Assembly: GCF_024323335.1 (NCBI RefSeq)
Contig: NC_066581.1
Coordinates: 224,197,039 to 224,261,038 of the forward strand
Length of the DNA stretch: 64,000 bases
Source: Lathyrus oleraceus
Lineage: Eukaryota > Streptophyta > Magnoliopsida > Fabales > Fabaceae
Reading direction: 5' to 3'
A model generated the notes under the pieces. The model was not told the DNA's origin, did no database searches, and saw only the letters and a list, made by a program, of their open reading frames with translations. Shown piece by piece: positions 47,988 to 60,984 of this stretch (position 1 is its first letter; each line of letters opens with the position of its first letter). The position numbers and the translations under genes were made by a program.

Positions 47988-49414
47988 AAATGGCTTAAAA
48001 AATGAATAGACATTGCATAGTAGTGTGTTTGATTTTTGGGATGATTCCCTAAGACTTATTCTGACATCGGACGCCAAACTTGCGCCAAATTCTGTTGAAA
48101 CGCGACTTCTCCTTCGATACGTGCAACTAACTAACCCTCATACCTCATATTTTCCAAGTTTCTGCCTCCCAATGTCGAATTCTTACAACATACCATTCTC
48201 AATGACAAATTCACAAAAATTATGATTTTCCCCAAAATATTAATTTTAGAGTTTTTAGATTTTCCCCCAAAGGGTTATGGTAAAGAAAACCATAAAAATA
48301 AAGGACAAAGAGTGACCAAATTGGATTATTCCTATAAACACTTGTGAGATATTATCATATAGAATTGACCAAAGGGATTTTTGTACTTTTTAATAAAACA
48401 ATCACAAACCTTCAATTTCATATTATACTGTGATTTAACATCAAAATTCAATTTTATTAGCAAATCACCAAAAACAATTTTATCGATCCAAAAATGATAT
48501 CGATCACCAAAAATCATATTGATCACCAAAAGTGACCAAATAGGATTATCCCATTTGGGCACAGATCGTAACGACGATCGACTCCCAAAACCAAAATTTC
48601 ACTATAAAACATATTATTCATACAAAATCATACATACCAAAGGGGTTGATTCAAACCCCATATGGTCAGAGCAAATCAGTGTGATAAAATACTTGATTTG
48701 ATACATTTCACAGAGATGAAAATAACAATAACATGGCGTTGATGAGAGAGTAAGGGAACCATCATCATTCTGCTGCCTAAAACTCATTCTATAGTAATCA
48801 ATCTCCCCCTTACCTTATCGATTGAGCTTTCAAGGTCTTGATGTTCCTCCCTCTCTAAATCGCTGCCTCAGGATCGCTCCCAAAATGGTCTCCACGGACT
48901 CAGATGCACCGCTTAATGATACGCCTCAAACCTTAATTTTTACTCTAACTCCCATACGATATAATATATATTATGTTTAATCCAGCGTTAAGATTAATTC
49001 CCAAATATTTAATCTCAACCAAAATATTTATTTAATTGATAAATAAAATAAAATAAATCTTAAATTAAATCATTATTCAATTAAGGGTCACACATTTAAT
49101 ATTTAAACAAAATATTTATTTGATTTTAAAAAGAAAATATATTTTTAAAATAAGGTGTCACACTATATTTAAATAATTAAATAATAATATTTATAAACCT
49201 CAAATAATTATTATCGTTATTTTAAATAATTAAATAAAATCTATCGCTCTCAACCAAATATTTTAATAATTATTAAATTATTAAAATATCCTCGAATACT
49301 CTAAATCAACATAAAACACCCAAAAATACACCAATATCACATAAATAAATTATCAAATAATTCATAAAATGCTATAATTAAATAAAAATAATTAAATAAA
49401 TTATGGGTGTTACA

Positions 49415-52189
49415 AGAATCGGTAAAATTGAGCAAATTGCATTTTCTGCCCGTATCCGTTGCGGGAAAGAGAATTCTGCAGCCAACAGAACCTTTGACAT
49501 ATCGTAGGATTCTCTTGACTACTGCCGAGTGAGACATCTTTGGTCTCGCCATGAATCTACTCACAATACCGACACTAAATGCCATGTCTGGCCATATATT
49601 GCACAAGTAACGTAAGGATCCAATCAACCTCTTATATTGAGTTGGATCAACATCTTGCTCATCTTCATTCTTAGACAACTGCAACCTTGGTTCAGCTGGA
49701 GAAATGGAAGCATTGCAATGCTCCATTTCACATTTTTTCAAAATCTCAAGATCATATCTCCTTTGGTGCATGAGCAGACTCATTTTGGACTCGTGGAACT
49801 CAATGCCAAGAAAACAAGTCATGAGACCAAGGTTCTTCATCTCAAATTCTTCCATAAGTTCACTCTTGAACTTTGAAATGCACTCACCATTACTGTCTGT
49901 GATCAATAAATCATCCATATATAGACAAAGGATGACTACTCTTTCACTCACATTTGTCTTCATATATACTCCATGCTCCGATACATATTTCTTAAAGCCA
50001 ATATCCTTTAGTAAACCATCAATTCTTTTATTCCAAGCTCTTGGAGCTTGCTTCAAATGATATAGCGCTTTTCTTAACGTGTAGAATTGCAACTCTTGTT
50101 CTTTCACAAAAAAAATAGGGGGATGTCCTACATATACCTCCTTTTCAAGCGGTCCATTCAAAAACGCGGATTTGACATCCATTTGATAGAAAGACCAATT
50201 GTGGTTATTTACAATACCAACAACAAGCCTAATAGTTTCAATCCTAGCAACCGGTGCAAATACCTCCTCAAAATCTTCTCTTTGCAAAAATCCCTTATCC
50301 ACCAATCGAGCCTTTTGCTTGATTATCTCACCCTTGAGATTTGCCTTCACTTTGAACACCCACTTCACACTAATTGACTTCTTTCCTTTGGGTAGACCAA
50401 CTAACTCCCGAGTATTGTTCTTCTCAATAGATTCCAGCTCCTCTTTCATAACACAAATCCACTTTGGATCACTTAAGGCCTCTTTTGTATTAATGGGTTC
50501 AGATTCGGCCATAAGTGCAAAATGGACGAAATTACCATTATCATTGACTTCATTGTCATAGAATAACTCACAATCTTGGAGTTTATGAGGAAAACCCCTT
50601 TGCCTTGTTGACCTTCTGACATTTCCTTCATTTAGGGCTTCGTCGACATGTTGTTCTGTCCTTCCTCAAAATTTGGAATTTTGAACCTATAACCGGTTAT
50701 AACATTCTAGTAATCGGTTACAGCCTACATGTGACCGGTTACAGTCTGCTGGTAACCGGTTACGCCCTGCTGCACCTGCTTCATTTCATCGATTACTATG
50801 TCTTGACTATTCACGATCCTCATGTTTACAACACTAAACCATTTGTAACCACCGGTAGAGTGATATCCAACAAGTATCACCACCTCTCCCTTGTCATCCA
50901 ACTTCTTTCTAAGTTGACCCGGAACATATCGGTATGCGATGGAACCAAAGACTCTCAAATGATTCAGATTTGGCTTGAAACCCGACCATGCTTCCTCCAG
51001 TGTTACATTTTTTAGCTTCTTTGTAGGGTACATATTCAGCAAATAGGAAATTATGGATATTGCTTCTCCCCATAGCTCGTTCGACAAGTTCTTCCCCTTT
51101 AACATGCTTCTCACCATGTTCATGATTGATCAATTATTCCTTTCAGCCACACCAGTTTGTTATGGTATATAAGACGGTACTACCTCATGTACAATCCCTT
51201 CTTGTCACAAAAACTCCCAAAGTCATTTGAGACATATTCGCCCCCACTATTCATTTTGAGAACTTTGAGCTTATAATCACTTTGTCTCTCAACCATGGAC
51301 TTAAACTTCTTAAACACTTCGAATACCTCATATTTTCTCTTGATTAGGTATGTCCATGGTTTTCTACTATGATCATCAATAAACGTGACAAAGTATCTAT
51401 TGCCATCAATGGAATCTACTTGCAACGGTCCACACACATCTTAATACACGACCTCAAGGTGATTCCTGGATGTCTGGTCTGTATCATTGTTGAATTCATT
51501 TTATGTTGTTTAGCCTGCACACATTCTTCATAAATTTCAGATGGCATGTTGATCGATGACAACCCCGTTACCATTCCGTTCCTTTGCAAATCTTTGAGAT
51601 CTCTAAAATTGATATGCCCAAGATGATAATGCCACATCCACTCTTCACGACTTACTGTAGTATCAAGACATCTATGTTCCATAACCTTCAACTCAACCTT
51701 GAAGGTTCTGTTGGCAGTCATAGGCGATTTAAGAACCAAAACTCCCTTTGCATCCAAAACACGCATCCCCTTGTTTTCCATGTGAATCTTATAACTCTTC
51801 TCAATTAATTGGCCAATACTTAGAAGGTTACATTTGATTCCTAGAATATACAAGACATCTTTGGTCAAGGAATTTCCACCATCCTTCCTTATGATCAAAA
51901 CATCACCAATATCATTGGCCATTATAGTGGTGTCATCCACGAAATTTACTTTGTTCTTCATGGCACGATTGATTTTGACAAACCAATCCTTTCTTCCCGT
52001 CATATGAGTTGAACAACCCAAGTCCAAATACCACTCTTCATTGCATTGGACTCCTTTCATAATCATCATGGCATCTTCCTTTTCACGCAACCGGTCAATC
52101 GTATCATTCCACCGACCACAACTCAATTTTTCAGCATTCTTTGAGTTACTGCAGCTGCTATCCTGCAACTGTTTGCTGCTATAATTCAC
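49415..52189 (-). pseudogene. Copia pol (protease to RNase H start), LINE-inserted element
   Basis: Protease at about 52020-52035 reads WYLDLGCSTHMTG, with L in place of the S/T of the active DSG/DTG. GAG-pre-integrase is near 51580-51650 (WHYHLGHINF). Integrase has D near CGPLQVDS, but the second acidic residue is N (LKMNSGGEY), and the third region has stops near 51135. RT is open for 391 codons (50512 to the break), with [23 protein letters not shown] and YMDDLLIT. RNase H begins with NLLNFTDS and is cut by the Gypsy insertion at 49415, continuing at 36062. Four GTAACCGGTTAC-like palindromes lie between integrase and RT (50690-50765). Confidence 0.85.
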
Positions 52190-53120
52190 TCTGTGATCAT
52201 GACCAAAAGTGTATTCTCTTCATCAAACTCTTGTCTTGCAACCTTGACTTCATCCCCTTGAGATTCCTTATTGTTCACATTGCATTCTTTCACAAAATGA
52301 CTGAACCGTTGACACTTGTAGTACTGCTCCTTGCTCTTGTCAAACCTCTTCCTTTCACCTCTAAAGTTGCCTTGACCATAATGTTTGTTGAATATGCTCT
52401 CACCCCTTTGACAAGTCGAATTATTTGAATTTGGAGACTCTTTTCCACCAAAATTCTGAAAATTCCCTTTGTTCTTCATGAGTCATTTTCCTTTCGATCT
52501 ATTGTCCTTCTCATTGAAACGAGCTTGTAAAGCGATATTTCCCTTTGCCTTATCGTTATTCCTCTCCTCCATCCTTTGATCATGAGCCTCAAGAGAACTT
52601 TGCAGCTCCTTTTTACTCATCTTCGCAAGATCCTTCGACTCCTCAATCGCCACAACTATGTTGTTGAATCTTGGTGTTAAAGAACATAAGATTTTAGCGA
52701 CAACATACTGCTCCATAATGGTTTTTCCACATGCCTTCACTTGGTTCACCAAGCGAGTGATTCTCGTTGTGAAATTGTTGATTGTCTCATTTTCCTCTAT
52801 TTGAATCAATTCGAGTTGACGTTTGTGGGTTTGTAACCTCAGCACCTTCGCCTTGTCAGCCCCTACATAAGCATTCTCTAAGATCTTCCATGCTTGTTTC
52901 GACGATTCGCAATCAACAACTTTCTCAAAGTTGTCTCCATCAACACATTGATGAATCAAGAACAACACTTTGTAACTCTTCTTCTTCTATTCTTTATGTG
53001 TTGCTTGTTGCACTTCAGTTGCATTCTGAACGAGATGAGTAACACCATTCTTGATCACCTCAAGAACATCTTGGTAGTCAAACAACACCTTCATTTGTCG
53101 TAGTTCTTTGCATCAAAAAT
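52186..53120 (-). pseudogene. Copia gag, LINE-inserted element
   Basis: Gag with LFLIHQCVDGDNFEKV, SKQAWKILENAYVGADKAKVLRL and ETINNFTTRITRLVNQVKACG (UBN2 capsid region), then ELQSSLEAHDQRMEER. A stop near 52970 and another at 52483 break it. The zinc knuckle near 52310 reads YYKCQRFSHFVKEC, so its first cysteine is lost. Likely once a single gag-pol frame from about 53120. Confidence 0.8.
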
Positions 53121-53195
53121 GGATAAATATGCAGGGATTCATTCATTGGAAATATAATTCATGTTGCACACTAGGTGTTTGTGGATCTGAATCAA

Positions 53196-53210
53196 GCTCT
53201 TGATGCCAAA
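53196..53210 (-). other. Copia primer binding site (LINE-inserted element)
   Basis: Minus strand TTTGGCATCAAGAGC, directly after the 5' LTR, a variant of TGGTATCAGAGC. Confidence 0.75.
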
Positions 53211-53668
53211 TGTTGGAATAAGCAACCACAAGATTGATGTAAATAAATGTTGATAAATTTGGGATGCGGAGGGGGAGAGAGAGAGGGGGGGGGGGGGGGA
53301 GGGGTAAAACGTTATGATTTCATTAGCTTGTGTGAGAGTGCATCATAAATACTTATATATGAGATACAAAACAATTGAGACTTCAAATGATCAAGTACAA
53401 TAGCAGAAAATACAAAAAATCATACATGTAATCGATTACAGTAAAATATGTAACCATTTAAATCTGACACTAAATAAAATAGAAATTTATTCAGCTTTGG
53501 TGATAACCAGTTACACCATTTTGATTAATCGGTTACACATTCGAAAATCAAATTTTTCTACTACTGAAATGTATATCAGACACTGCTGTAACCGATTACA
53601 CATCCTGTAACCGATTACACATCCGCGATATTCAATTAAAGCATTGAATTACTATTCGAACTTCAATT
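53211..53668 (-). repeat. Copia 5' LTR (LINE-inserted element)
   Basis: About 458 bp, aligned with 35164-35591. Left limit TGTTGGAATAAGC; right limit near CTTCAATT (canonical CA lost). It contains a (GA)n tract running into about 17 G (53285-53300) and at least five GTAACCGATTAC-like palindromes. Confidence 0.8.
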
Positions 53669-53760
53669 TAACTTACTTCTCTTAACCATATCAATTAGTT
53701 GATTCACTACAAGACTCCATCTAAAATTTGCCATTTCTGGGATGAACGTTGTTTGACTTT
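53669..53760 (-). pseudogene. LINE RT fragment, upstream side of the Copia insertion
   Basis: On the minus strand this reads QILDGVL followed, after a frame change, by NQLIDMVKRSK, the L1 RT segment that directly precedes the VDFKKAYD block found at 35130-35163. The match ends near 53760, which suggests a 5'-truncated LINE, the common state of L1 copies. Confidence 0.65.
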
Positions 53761-53824
53761 CTGATATAACCTATATATACATGACGCCTTACATGTGACT
53801 CGTCTTTTTCTTCTATTTTACCGA

Positions 53825-54070
53825 AAATCCACTTTGGAAGCTCATGACTGCGCCTAATTCAAATACAATTAATGTGGCTGTAAAATAACACACCAAAATC
53901 CAAACGGATTTGATGTGTTATCCACGCGCGGGTAGGTTGGAACAAATGCAAAAAAATGCATTAGTGATGATGCGCCGTGGCAAATATTTAAGGTGCCAGT
54001 TAGATATGATGACGCCAGCAGTGGAACTCTATATGACGTCATCAGACTCATGTTTCCACTTGCTACTAGT
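53825..54070. promoter_or_regulatory. Conserved upstream block, copy B (C-box kept, G-box lost)
   Basis: Counterpart of 4930-5165. TGACGCCA (54010-54017) and TGACGTCA (54034-54041) are retained, as are ATCCACGCGCGGGTA and AAGGTGCCAGTTAGATATGATGACG. The position of the copy A G-box CCACGTGG now reads GCGCCGTGG, so the CACGTG core is gone. It lies about 30 kb from VQ copy B. Confidence 0.5.
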
Positions 54071-54282
54071 AATATTTATTATTTTAAAATAAAATGAAAA
54101 CGATAAAACCACTAAAATGTTGAAAAAGGGAATATCAAAGTTAAGCCACGGAATGGATTCAATCGCAAGTTGGCTTGAGCCTGGCATATCAAGATCCTCA
54201 ATCATTCAACTACTCCTTCTTAATAAATGATTCTAATATTATTCTAAAATATTAATTAAATTTAAATATAATTTTAATCCTC

Positions 54283-54302
54283 TTTTTTTTTTTTTTTTTT
54301 TT
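54283..54302. repeat. Poly-T tract
   Basis: About 20 consecutive T. It could mark the poly(A) end of a minus-strand retroposon, but no element is recognised beside it. Confidence 0.6.
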
Positions 54303-55785
54303 CTGTGTCATTAATAAATCTGGCCTTTTGATTCTTTTGTTCAATAATTTTCGCTCCTTCATTTTTGCAGAGGTGAAGACCCTATATTATATTATGATGC
54401 GGTAAAAATGACTTTGAAAAAACAATTTATATGTTATTATTATTTTAAAATTAACAAATTAGTTAAAATTAAAATTTTATCTACAATTTTTTATTATAAA
54501 TTAAAATTTAATAAAGATAAGAAACTGTGGAGAGAGATTTCATTTTTAATTAATTTTAAAATTATAAAATTATAAACAAAATAAATAATATTTTAAAATA
54601 TAAAAAATGGGACTATTTTTTCTATGTTATTCTATTTTGTTGCCGTTTAGAATAAAATACTGTTCTGTTTTTGTTTAAAAAAATTGCTACCTTTTTTGTT
54701 TCAATTTAAAGTGAAGGTCCTCTAGTGCGGGAAATCTTTGATAAATAAAATTGAGTGTTTCTTACGAGAGAGATGTAAACTATAAAACTTCAATTTTTTT
54801 ATTTATAAAATAATTTAATTAAATTTTTCAAATAGGATATTACACCTTTATTATCAAATATCTTGTCGAATTCCAAATTTTGATCACTCTTCTTTTAATC
54901 TAAGATTTAGATCACTAACATGTCTAGAGCTCGTATAAGTCATCTGATCAACCCCAATAATTAAAAAAAAATCAAAGAGGTTATTTTGACTTTTTAAAGT
55001 CTCTAAATCTCATCTTGACTAACTGCTTATTTAAGACAAACCATGGTTAGTTTAACATTACATTTTGATTTTTAGAAAGTATTTAGTTATCAATTTAATT
55101 AAGATAATATTATTAAATTAATTAGATATTAATTAATTTATATTATTAATAAATTTAATTGGATATTCATTAATTTATAATTAAATTAATAAAATATTTA
55201 TTAATTTATGTTATTAATTAAATTAATTAGATTTTTGATTAATTTATTTAGATTAAACTAATGAGTTAATCAGATTAATTTTATTATTAAGTTAATTAGA
55301 TCATTTATTTTAATTAGTCAGATTTATTTAAAATAGTGATTATTTTGGTTAAGGCTGGTCAAGGGCTTGGACCAAACCAAGTCTAAGCCCAATTCAATTA
55401 GGTCAAACCACAACCCAAGTCCATAATTCAACTGGGTCAAGCACGACCCAAGTCCATCACTGAACCGGGTCAAGCTCATTACCCAGATTCATCCCCAAAC
55501 CCTAATTTGCATGCAATTGGAAGCAGAGTTTGATCAAAACAAAAGCCTGCAATTTCAAATTCAATCAAAACTTTCCAAACTCATTCATAGATTCATTACA
55601 TAATACAAATTACAAGGAAAATTGGACCAAGTACATAATCAAATCAGAAAACATAATTTTTAACTGAATCAAATCCTATCAATCAAATTACAACTTTCTA
55701 AAAACAAACTTCCTAATTAATTTACTAAAACCCTAAATTGATCTATAAATACAGAGAAAATAAGAGAAGTAAAAAAAAGAATATG
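54303..55785. other. A+T-rich unassigned sequence, possibly decayed LTR
   Basis: No gene. 55080-55320 is a succession of TTAATTAATTTAT/ATTAAATTAATTAGAT words. 55340-55500 carries imperfect CCAAGTCCA/GGGTCAAG repeats. CTATAAATACAGAG near 55742 resembles a plus-strand TATA box. The sequence of features recalls a retrotransposon LTR, but no ends or duplication were found. Confidence 0.3.
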
Positions 55786-55789
55786 ATTT

Positions 55790-56594
55790 AAATAAACGCA
55801 CGAAAGAAAAGAGCACATATAGTTGTTAACCCAGTTTAGTGCGACATCACCTACATCTGGGGGCTACCAAGCTAGGAAAGGAATCCACTAGCACATAATT
55901 AGTTCTAAGATCTAAATAACCTCAAGCCTTACAAACTTCTCACCTAATCTCTACACGTGGACGTTTCTATCTAAGAATCTCCTAGATATGAGACACCTTT
56001 CAGTTCCCTTCAATCATACAACAGAGACAACAACTTATAACAGAAAACACAATCCACTCTTGCTTAAAAGCTTATGAGAGATTGATAGTTACAACTCAAT
56101 AAACCAGGTCCAATTCATGTATCAAGGAGATACTCGAATGGATCACACAATTCAAATACACTAAACCCTAACACAAACAATATTCAGCGTTGCTTTGATG
56201 CCTTCTTAGGTTTAAAAATGATCTATAAATAGCATCTGAACGACATGGGCTTCAGGCTTGATTCACAACAGATCCAAGACTCTGCACAATCTTCTGCATA
56301 TTAAATTTCAATCAGATCAGATGTTTCCTAAAATGTTGGCATCTTTACTTCATAAACAAGTCAAGGCAAAACAATATTTTTGCTTTTTAGAAAACGCTCT
56401 ACTTAACTCACATATTTTGTGAACTAAATCTCCAGCGTATCTTCAGATATCTCATAAAAGGAAAAAATATTTCAAGATACTAAAATAGGTCATACTCCAA
56501 TGTTGAACCAACATGTCAAGACATCTTGTTCAATATTTGACTAGAATACTTGTTTTTCCAAAATGCAGTCAATCACTACATACCAGACCTAACA
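55790..56594 (-). repeat. Copia-type LTR inserted in Gypsy RNase H
   Basis: On the minus strand it begins TGTTAGGTCTGG at 56594, exactly where Gypsy RNase H wording (DQKSLKYL) stops. It contains a TATA-like CTATTTATAG (56220-56230) and ends somewhere near 55790 after GGTTAACAACTATATGTGC. The expected duplication (GGTAC) is not visible on the left, so a solo LTR with a decayed end or a truncated element are both possible. Confidence 0.45.
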
Positions 56595-58620
56595 GGTACT
56601 TCAAGCTCTTTTGGTCACTGAACACATTAAATCTAGAACCAAACAGATAATCTATCCAAATTTTAAGTGTGAACACAATGATGGCCAACTCTAAGTCATG
56701 CGTAGGATAATTCTTCTAATTAAATATAAGTTGTCTTGATGCATAACAACTTTTCCATTATGCATCAAGACACCACGTTGGCCCATCTTGGAAGCATCAT
56801 AATACACAACAAAAGGTTCAGGTGTACAAGGTCGAATAAAAACTAGAGTGGTCGTCACCTTTTTCTTGAGTTCTACAAAACTCTTTTCATAAGTAGCATC
56901 CCACACACACGTTTGACCCTTTCGAGTCAACTGAGTCAAAGGCATTACCAACTTAGAAAAATCTTATATGAATTTGCGATAATAACCATCTAACCTAAGG
57001 AAACTTCTAACCTTCGTAACAGGCTTCAAGGTCTCCAACTGCAACACATCATCAACCTTTGAAGGATCAACCGCAACACCACCACTAAATATTATGTGGC
57101 CAAGAAAACTCACTCCTCTTAACAAAAACTCACACTTTGATAGCTTAGCATATAATTGCTTCTCTTTCAACAACCTCATCATAATTCTCAGATGCTCAGC
57201 ATACTCTTCATCAGTCTTTGAATAAATTACAATGTCATTAACAAATACCACCACGAACTTATCAAAATACTGATGAAAAGTCCTATTCATATACTCCATA
57301 AACACACCTGACGCATTGGTTACACCAAACGGTATCACAAAATACTCATAGTGACCATATCTTATTCTAAATGCGTTCTTTATAATATCTTCTAGTTTCA
57401 CTCAAATTTGATGGTAACCCGCCCGCAAATCAATTTTACTAAAAACACGAGCACCGACTAATTGATCCATCAAATCATCGATTATCGGAAGAGGATATTT
57501 ATTCTTAACCGTCACCTTGATCAATTGTCGATAGTCAACACACAACCTCATGCTACCATCCTTCTTATTTACTAACAATACCGACACATTCCAAGGAGAA
57601 ACATTTGGTCGAACAAGTCTCTTCTCAAGTAACACTTCCAACTGTTTCTTTAGCTCGCTCAAATCAGAAGCAGACATTCCGTGCGGAGCCATAGAAACAT
57701 GACTAGTATTGGGTACCAAGTCAATAGTAAACCCAATCTCTCACTCTGGTGGTAAATCACCGATGTCTTTAGGAAACACTTCCAGAAATTCATACATTGT
57801 AGGAAAATCAAAAAATAATCCCTTGCCATTGGCTTCCAACAAATCTAAAATCACAAACATGTGCGGACCATCCTTCACAGACTCTCTCACTTGCTTAGCA
57901 AATACAAACATCAACTTTTCACCTCCTTCAAACTCATATTCACGCTCTTAGAGGCAGGTCACAAATACCTTCAGGAAAACATCAAGAATCACACACCACT
58001 TTCATATCACTGCCATCACATTTCTCCTCACTCGCCAAGAAGCATATCTCAATAATACCTTATCGTTCTCCCTCAAAGACATTACAACTGGACCAGCATA
58101 CAACAATCTCAAATCCACATCCTCTTTGCATTCAAGAAATTGCATCGACTTATCAAAACAATTGGTAAACACTTGGTTTAACTCAAACCAATTCATTCCA
58201 ATAATAACATCAAAAAATTTCCAACGAAAGAAAAATTGTACACATCCTTAAGAAACACGCCAGGATACTCAACACATCATTGGCTTATCTCTAGCCAAAA
58301 CATCGCCTTCCCCCTCACAATAAAGCGAACAACGAGAAAACTTGACCGTCTTCCCTTAAAGATCACACCATTTTGATAACCGTCACCACCCTCGAATTCG
58401 GCCTCTCTTCAGGTTCAAGAAAATCACAACATTCTCAAAACAGTTGAACTAGACAACACAACACTCTCGCATGCAGCAACATGATGTCCAAGCTCTCTAC
58501 AGTTGGAAAATCAAAGAGAAACAGACCCTTCTCCCCCACTTGTTTCATTCCCAACATGTAAATGGAAAACAAAATAAGCATCAACAGTGTTTTCACACAC
58601 ATGTCGTATACTAGGGAATA
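56595..58620 (-). pseudogene. Gypsy (Tekay-like) protease-RT-RNase H remnant
   Basis: Just inside the 5' LTR is a short piece with a damaged zinc knuckle (RELGHHVAAC, near 58460-58500). Protease C-terminal wording (VIIGMNWFELNQV, about 58160-58200) follows. RT runs 57719-56964: [47 protein letters not shown], and at the active site VVVFVNDIVIYSK, with N replacing the first catalytic D. RNase H starts at 56951 (TRKGQTCVWDA..., YYDASKMGQRGVLM) and is cut at 56595 by another LTR. Most of gag is missing and integrase is absent from the window. Confidence 0.8.
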
Positions 58621-58655
58621 AACATAATGAAACAACTGGTCGAACAGACCGACCT

Positions 58656-58667
58656 GCTCTGATACCA
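58656..58667 (-). other. Gypsy primer binding site (right-hand element)
   Basis: Minus strand TGGTATCAGAGC, perfect, three bases from the 5' LTR. Confidence 0.9.
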
Positions 58668-58670
58668 TTA

Positions 58671-60151
58671 TGTAACACCCTAAAAACCCGTAAGTAATGA
58701 TCACATTATTAAATTAACAAAATACAATCACGTAGGGTGTCACTCATAACAATCATAGTCTGCTCCGCAACACGGGTTACAACAAAACATTTTACTGTAT
58801 ACATTTGCACTTAGGATGTTTACACGACATCCAACTCATCTGAACATATTTGCAGTGGAATCATAATAAAAAACATACAAATTCAAAATCTCATAATAGT
58901 TTTCATAACAAAATTAAAATCACTGATTCATGAGTCTTCTCTAAGTGCTATCACACCAAAACATAAAACAAATACGAGAGCATGAATTGTCTCTCAGGAA
59001 ATTTCAACATAAAATAAATAACTTGCTCCCCGGTGTTACATATTAGAGCATAACCAAAGCTAACATGAATAAACTAATATAATAGCTCCAGGAGCTAACT
59101 TCCACTCACATCAGCGTCTCTACTCTTGAGCGACTGCGCGATACCCATGTAAAGGCAACATTCAAACATATGGGATGAGAATTAATTTCAATAATAACAA
59201 CATAGAATATAAAATAGAGTAAAATATCTATACAATCATGCATAATAACATATCACATTCTCACGCTCAAATTATCATCAACATCGCATACAACAACACC
59301 ATCATCCCACATAGTCATATTTCACGCATATAATTCATTCATGTTATGCGACTCACGAAAATAACAATGGCAACGACTCATATGCATATGGTACCAATTC
59401 AACATTTGGTTCTTCTTACAAACCCGATTCCCCCTTTGGAATCCTGAACTCCCCTTTCTGAGTTCCAGATAAGTCTTTTGTCCCCCTTCGGACCTATGAC
59501 TTATCTCTTCCAACATATCAACAATGGATGTATGACATGGTAATGATGCAATTAACACAACAATTATCATAATATTTAGTGATCCATAATCAATCACACA
59601 GTTGCAACCACACGTAACGTAATCCACCCTTTTGGACTACCACCAATATAATCAAACACACCCTTACCTTGTAATTCTAGAAAAATTCAAGCTTTTGGCT
59701 ATGACTTCTCTTCCCTAGAGCTCTCTTTAGGTTTTCCTTGTTTTTCTCTTCTCTTTTCTCTTTTTCTCAAATTCCAAAAGTTTCACCTCACTTCTCTCCT
59801 CATAAATTAAAATCTAATTTCTATCTTTCTAATATTCCATTAAGGCACAACTTATTACTAACTTACATTATTTATTTTAATTCTCCACAATTCTCATTTT
59901 CCACCCCAAACTCATTATTTCCTTTTATTTTATTATTTTATTTAAATAATAACACTAAAACATTATTTAATTAATTAAATAATTCTAAATAAATCTACAA
60001 ACCTCTAATTACTCGTCACACTCTCTACCTAAGGATCACCCACCCTTGTTGCCCTAACATAATCTCAATTATCACACAAATAATAATTAGATACACGTAT
60101 AAAATTATAATTAATTCATATAAATAGTTTTTAGAAAAATGGGGTGTTACA
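58671..60151 (-). repeat. Gypsy 5' LTR (right-hand element)
   Basis: 1,481 bp from TGTAACACCC to GGGGTGTTACA (plus strand), the same terminal words as the 36-49 kb Gypsy but a different and shorter interior. It contains paired GGAATCCTGAACTCCCC/TTTCTGAGTTCCAG wording near 59440-59470. The matching 3' LTR is not in the window, consistent with truncation at 56595. Confidence 0.8.
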
Positions 60152-60518
60152 GTGACAAATATTTAATTTATATTTAAATTAAAATTAAAGGAAACACACT
60201 CTTTTATTAATGGAAAAATATAAAAATTATAGATGTTAGGTTTCAAAGCGTGTCACTCTAGACATATCACAACAGTTTTTAATTGTGATTGTGGTTATAG
60301 ATTTATTTAAAATTAAAAAAAAACACCCAACCAAATCATATTACCTCGATTGGTTTTGTGACCGTAGGAAGAGATTGTTACATAAGGTGTCTTTTGTAGT
60401 AATGCATCTATCTTATTTTCTTATTTCCCCTACTTTTATCTTGTTTGTTTTGAAAAAGCTTTTTAAACTCTGTTTTGTTAAATATTTTGATTTGGAAATT
60501 GTTTTTTAAAATCCACGT

Positions 60519-60782
60519 TCACACTCTTATATTTGAAGTCACTTGACCAACACAAACTTGTAGTACATATGTGTCAAGCCACTCAGGACCCAACACAAGA
60601 TCCCTAATATATTTCAGTTCAATATAAAAGAGTTGTACAAGCTCTGGGTCATGCTCTAATTTTAAACTTACGGGATATTTAAGATCCACAACCATTTGTG
60701 CGGTTGCGTCACCTACAAAAACTTTTTCAGAACATCCTTCTTTATTAATATTTGTTTGGGGGTTTACACCCATCGATGTCAA
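60519..60782 (-). pseudogene. Unrecognised 87-codon frame, possible captured or element-borne fragment
   Basis: Minus strand, opening MTSMGVNPQTNINKEGC and then VFVGDATAQMVVDLKYPVS, LIRDLVLGPEWLDTYVLQVC. The segment GPEWLDTYVLQV has a faint resemblance to regions near the start of Ulp1-like (C48) peptidases carried by plant transposons, but the catalytic His-Asp-Cys region is not present. Codon composition is more protein-like than its surroundings. I would not assign a function. Confidence 0.25.
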
Positions 60783-60984
60783 TCTCTACATCATAAAAAT
60801 AACAAATACACATAATGTGGTCATCGTAAAAACACAACAATACACAACACAACAACAACACCCAATAGTAGCAACATCCAACAATAGCAACACATAATTT
60901 TAAATAGACAAACAAAAAAGCAAGTTCCAAAACCAAACTTATTCAAGCCGTAATCGAAGCATCCTCTATAGTTTCTTATCGGTT

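Larger units (their letters stand above)
42102..49414 (-). repeat. Gypsy 5' LTR, interrupted by the Ale-type Copia
   Basis: From TGTAGCACCC (42102) to GGGTGTTACA (49414). Without the nested 4,501-bp Copia and its duplication it is about 2.8 kb. It contains a (TA)n tract at 42566-42661. From 47993 to 49414 it continues the LTR after the Copia, matching 37408-38765. Confidence 0.88.

Noticed and set aside
53720..53724. TCTAA as right-hand target duplication of the LINE-inserted Copia (matching 35159-35163)
   Set aside because: LINE coding wording already lies between 53669 and 53720, so the LTR must end near 53668. The better candidate is TTAAA/TTAGA on the minus strand.
58656..58667. tRNA gene signals (TGGTATCAGAGC words here and at 42087)
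   Set aside because: They are retrotransposon primer binding sites next to LTR ends; no cloverleaf can be formed around them.
59738..59974. 78-codon plus-strand Phe/Leu/Ser-rich frame
   Set aside because: Lies in a pyrimidine-rich part of the Gypsy LTR; no domain.
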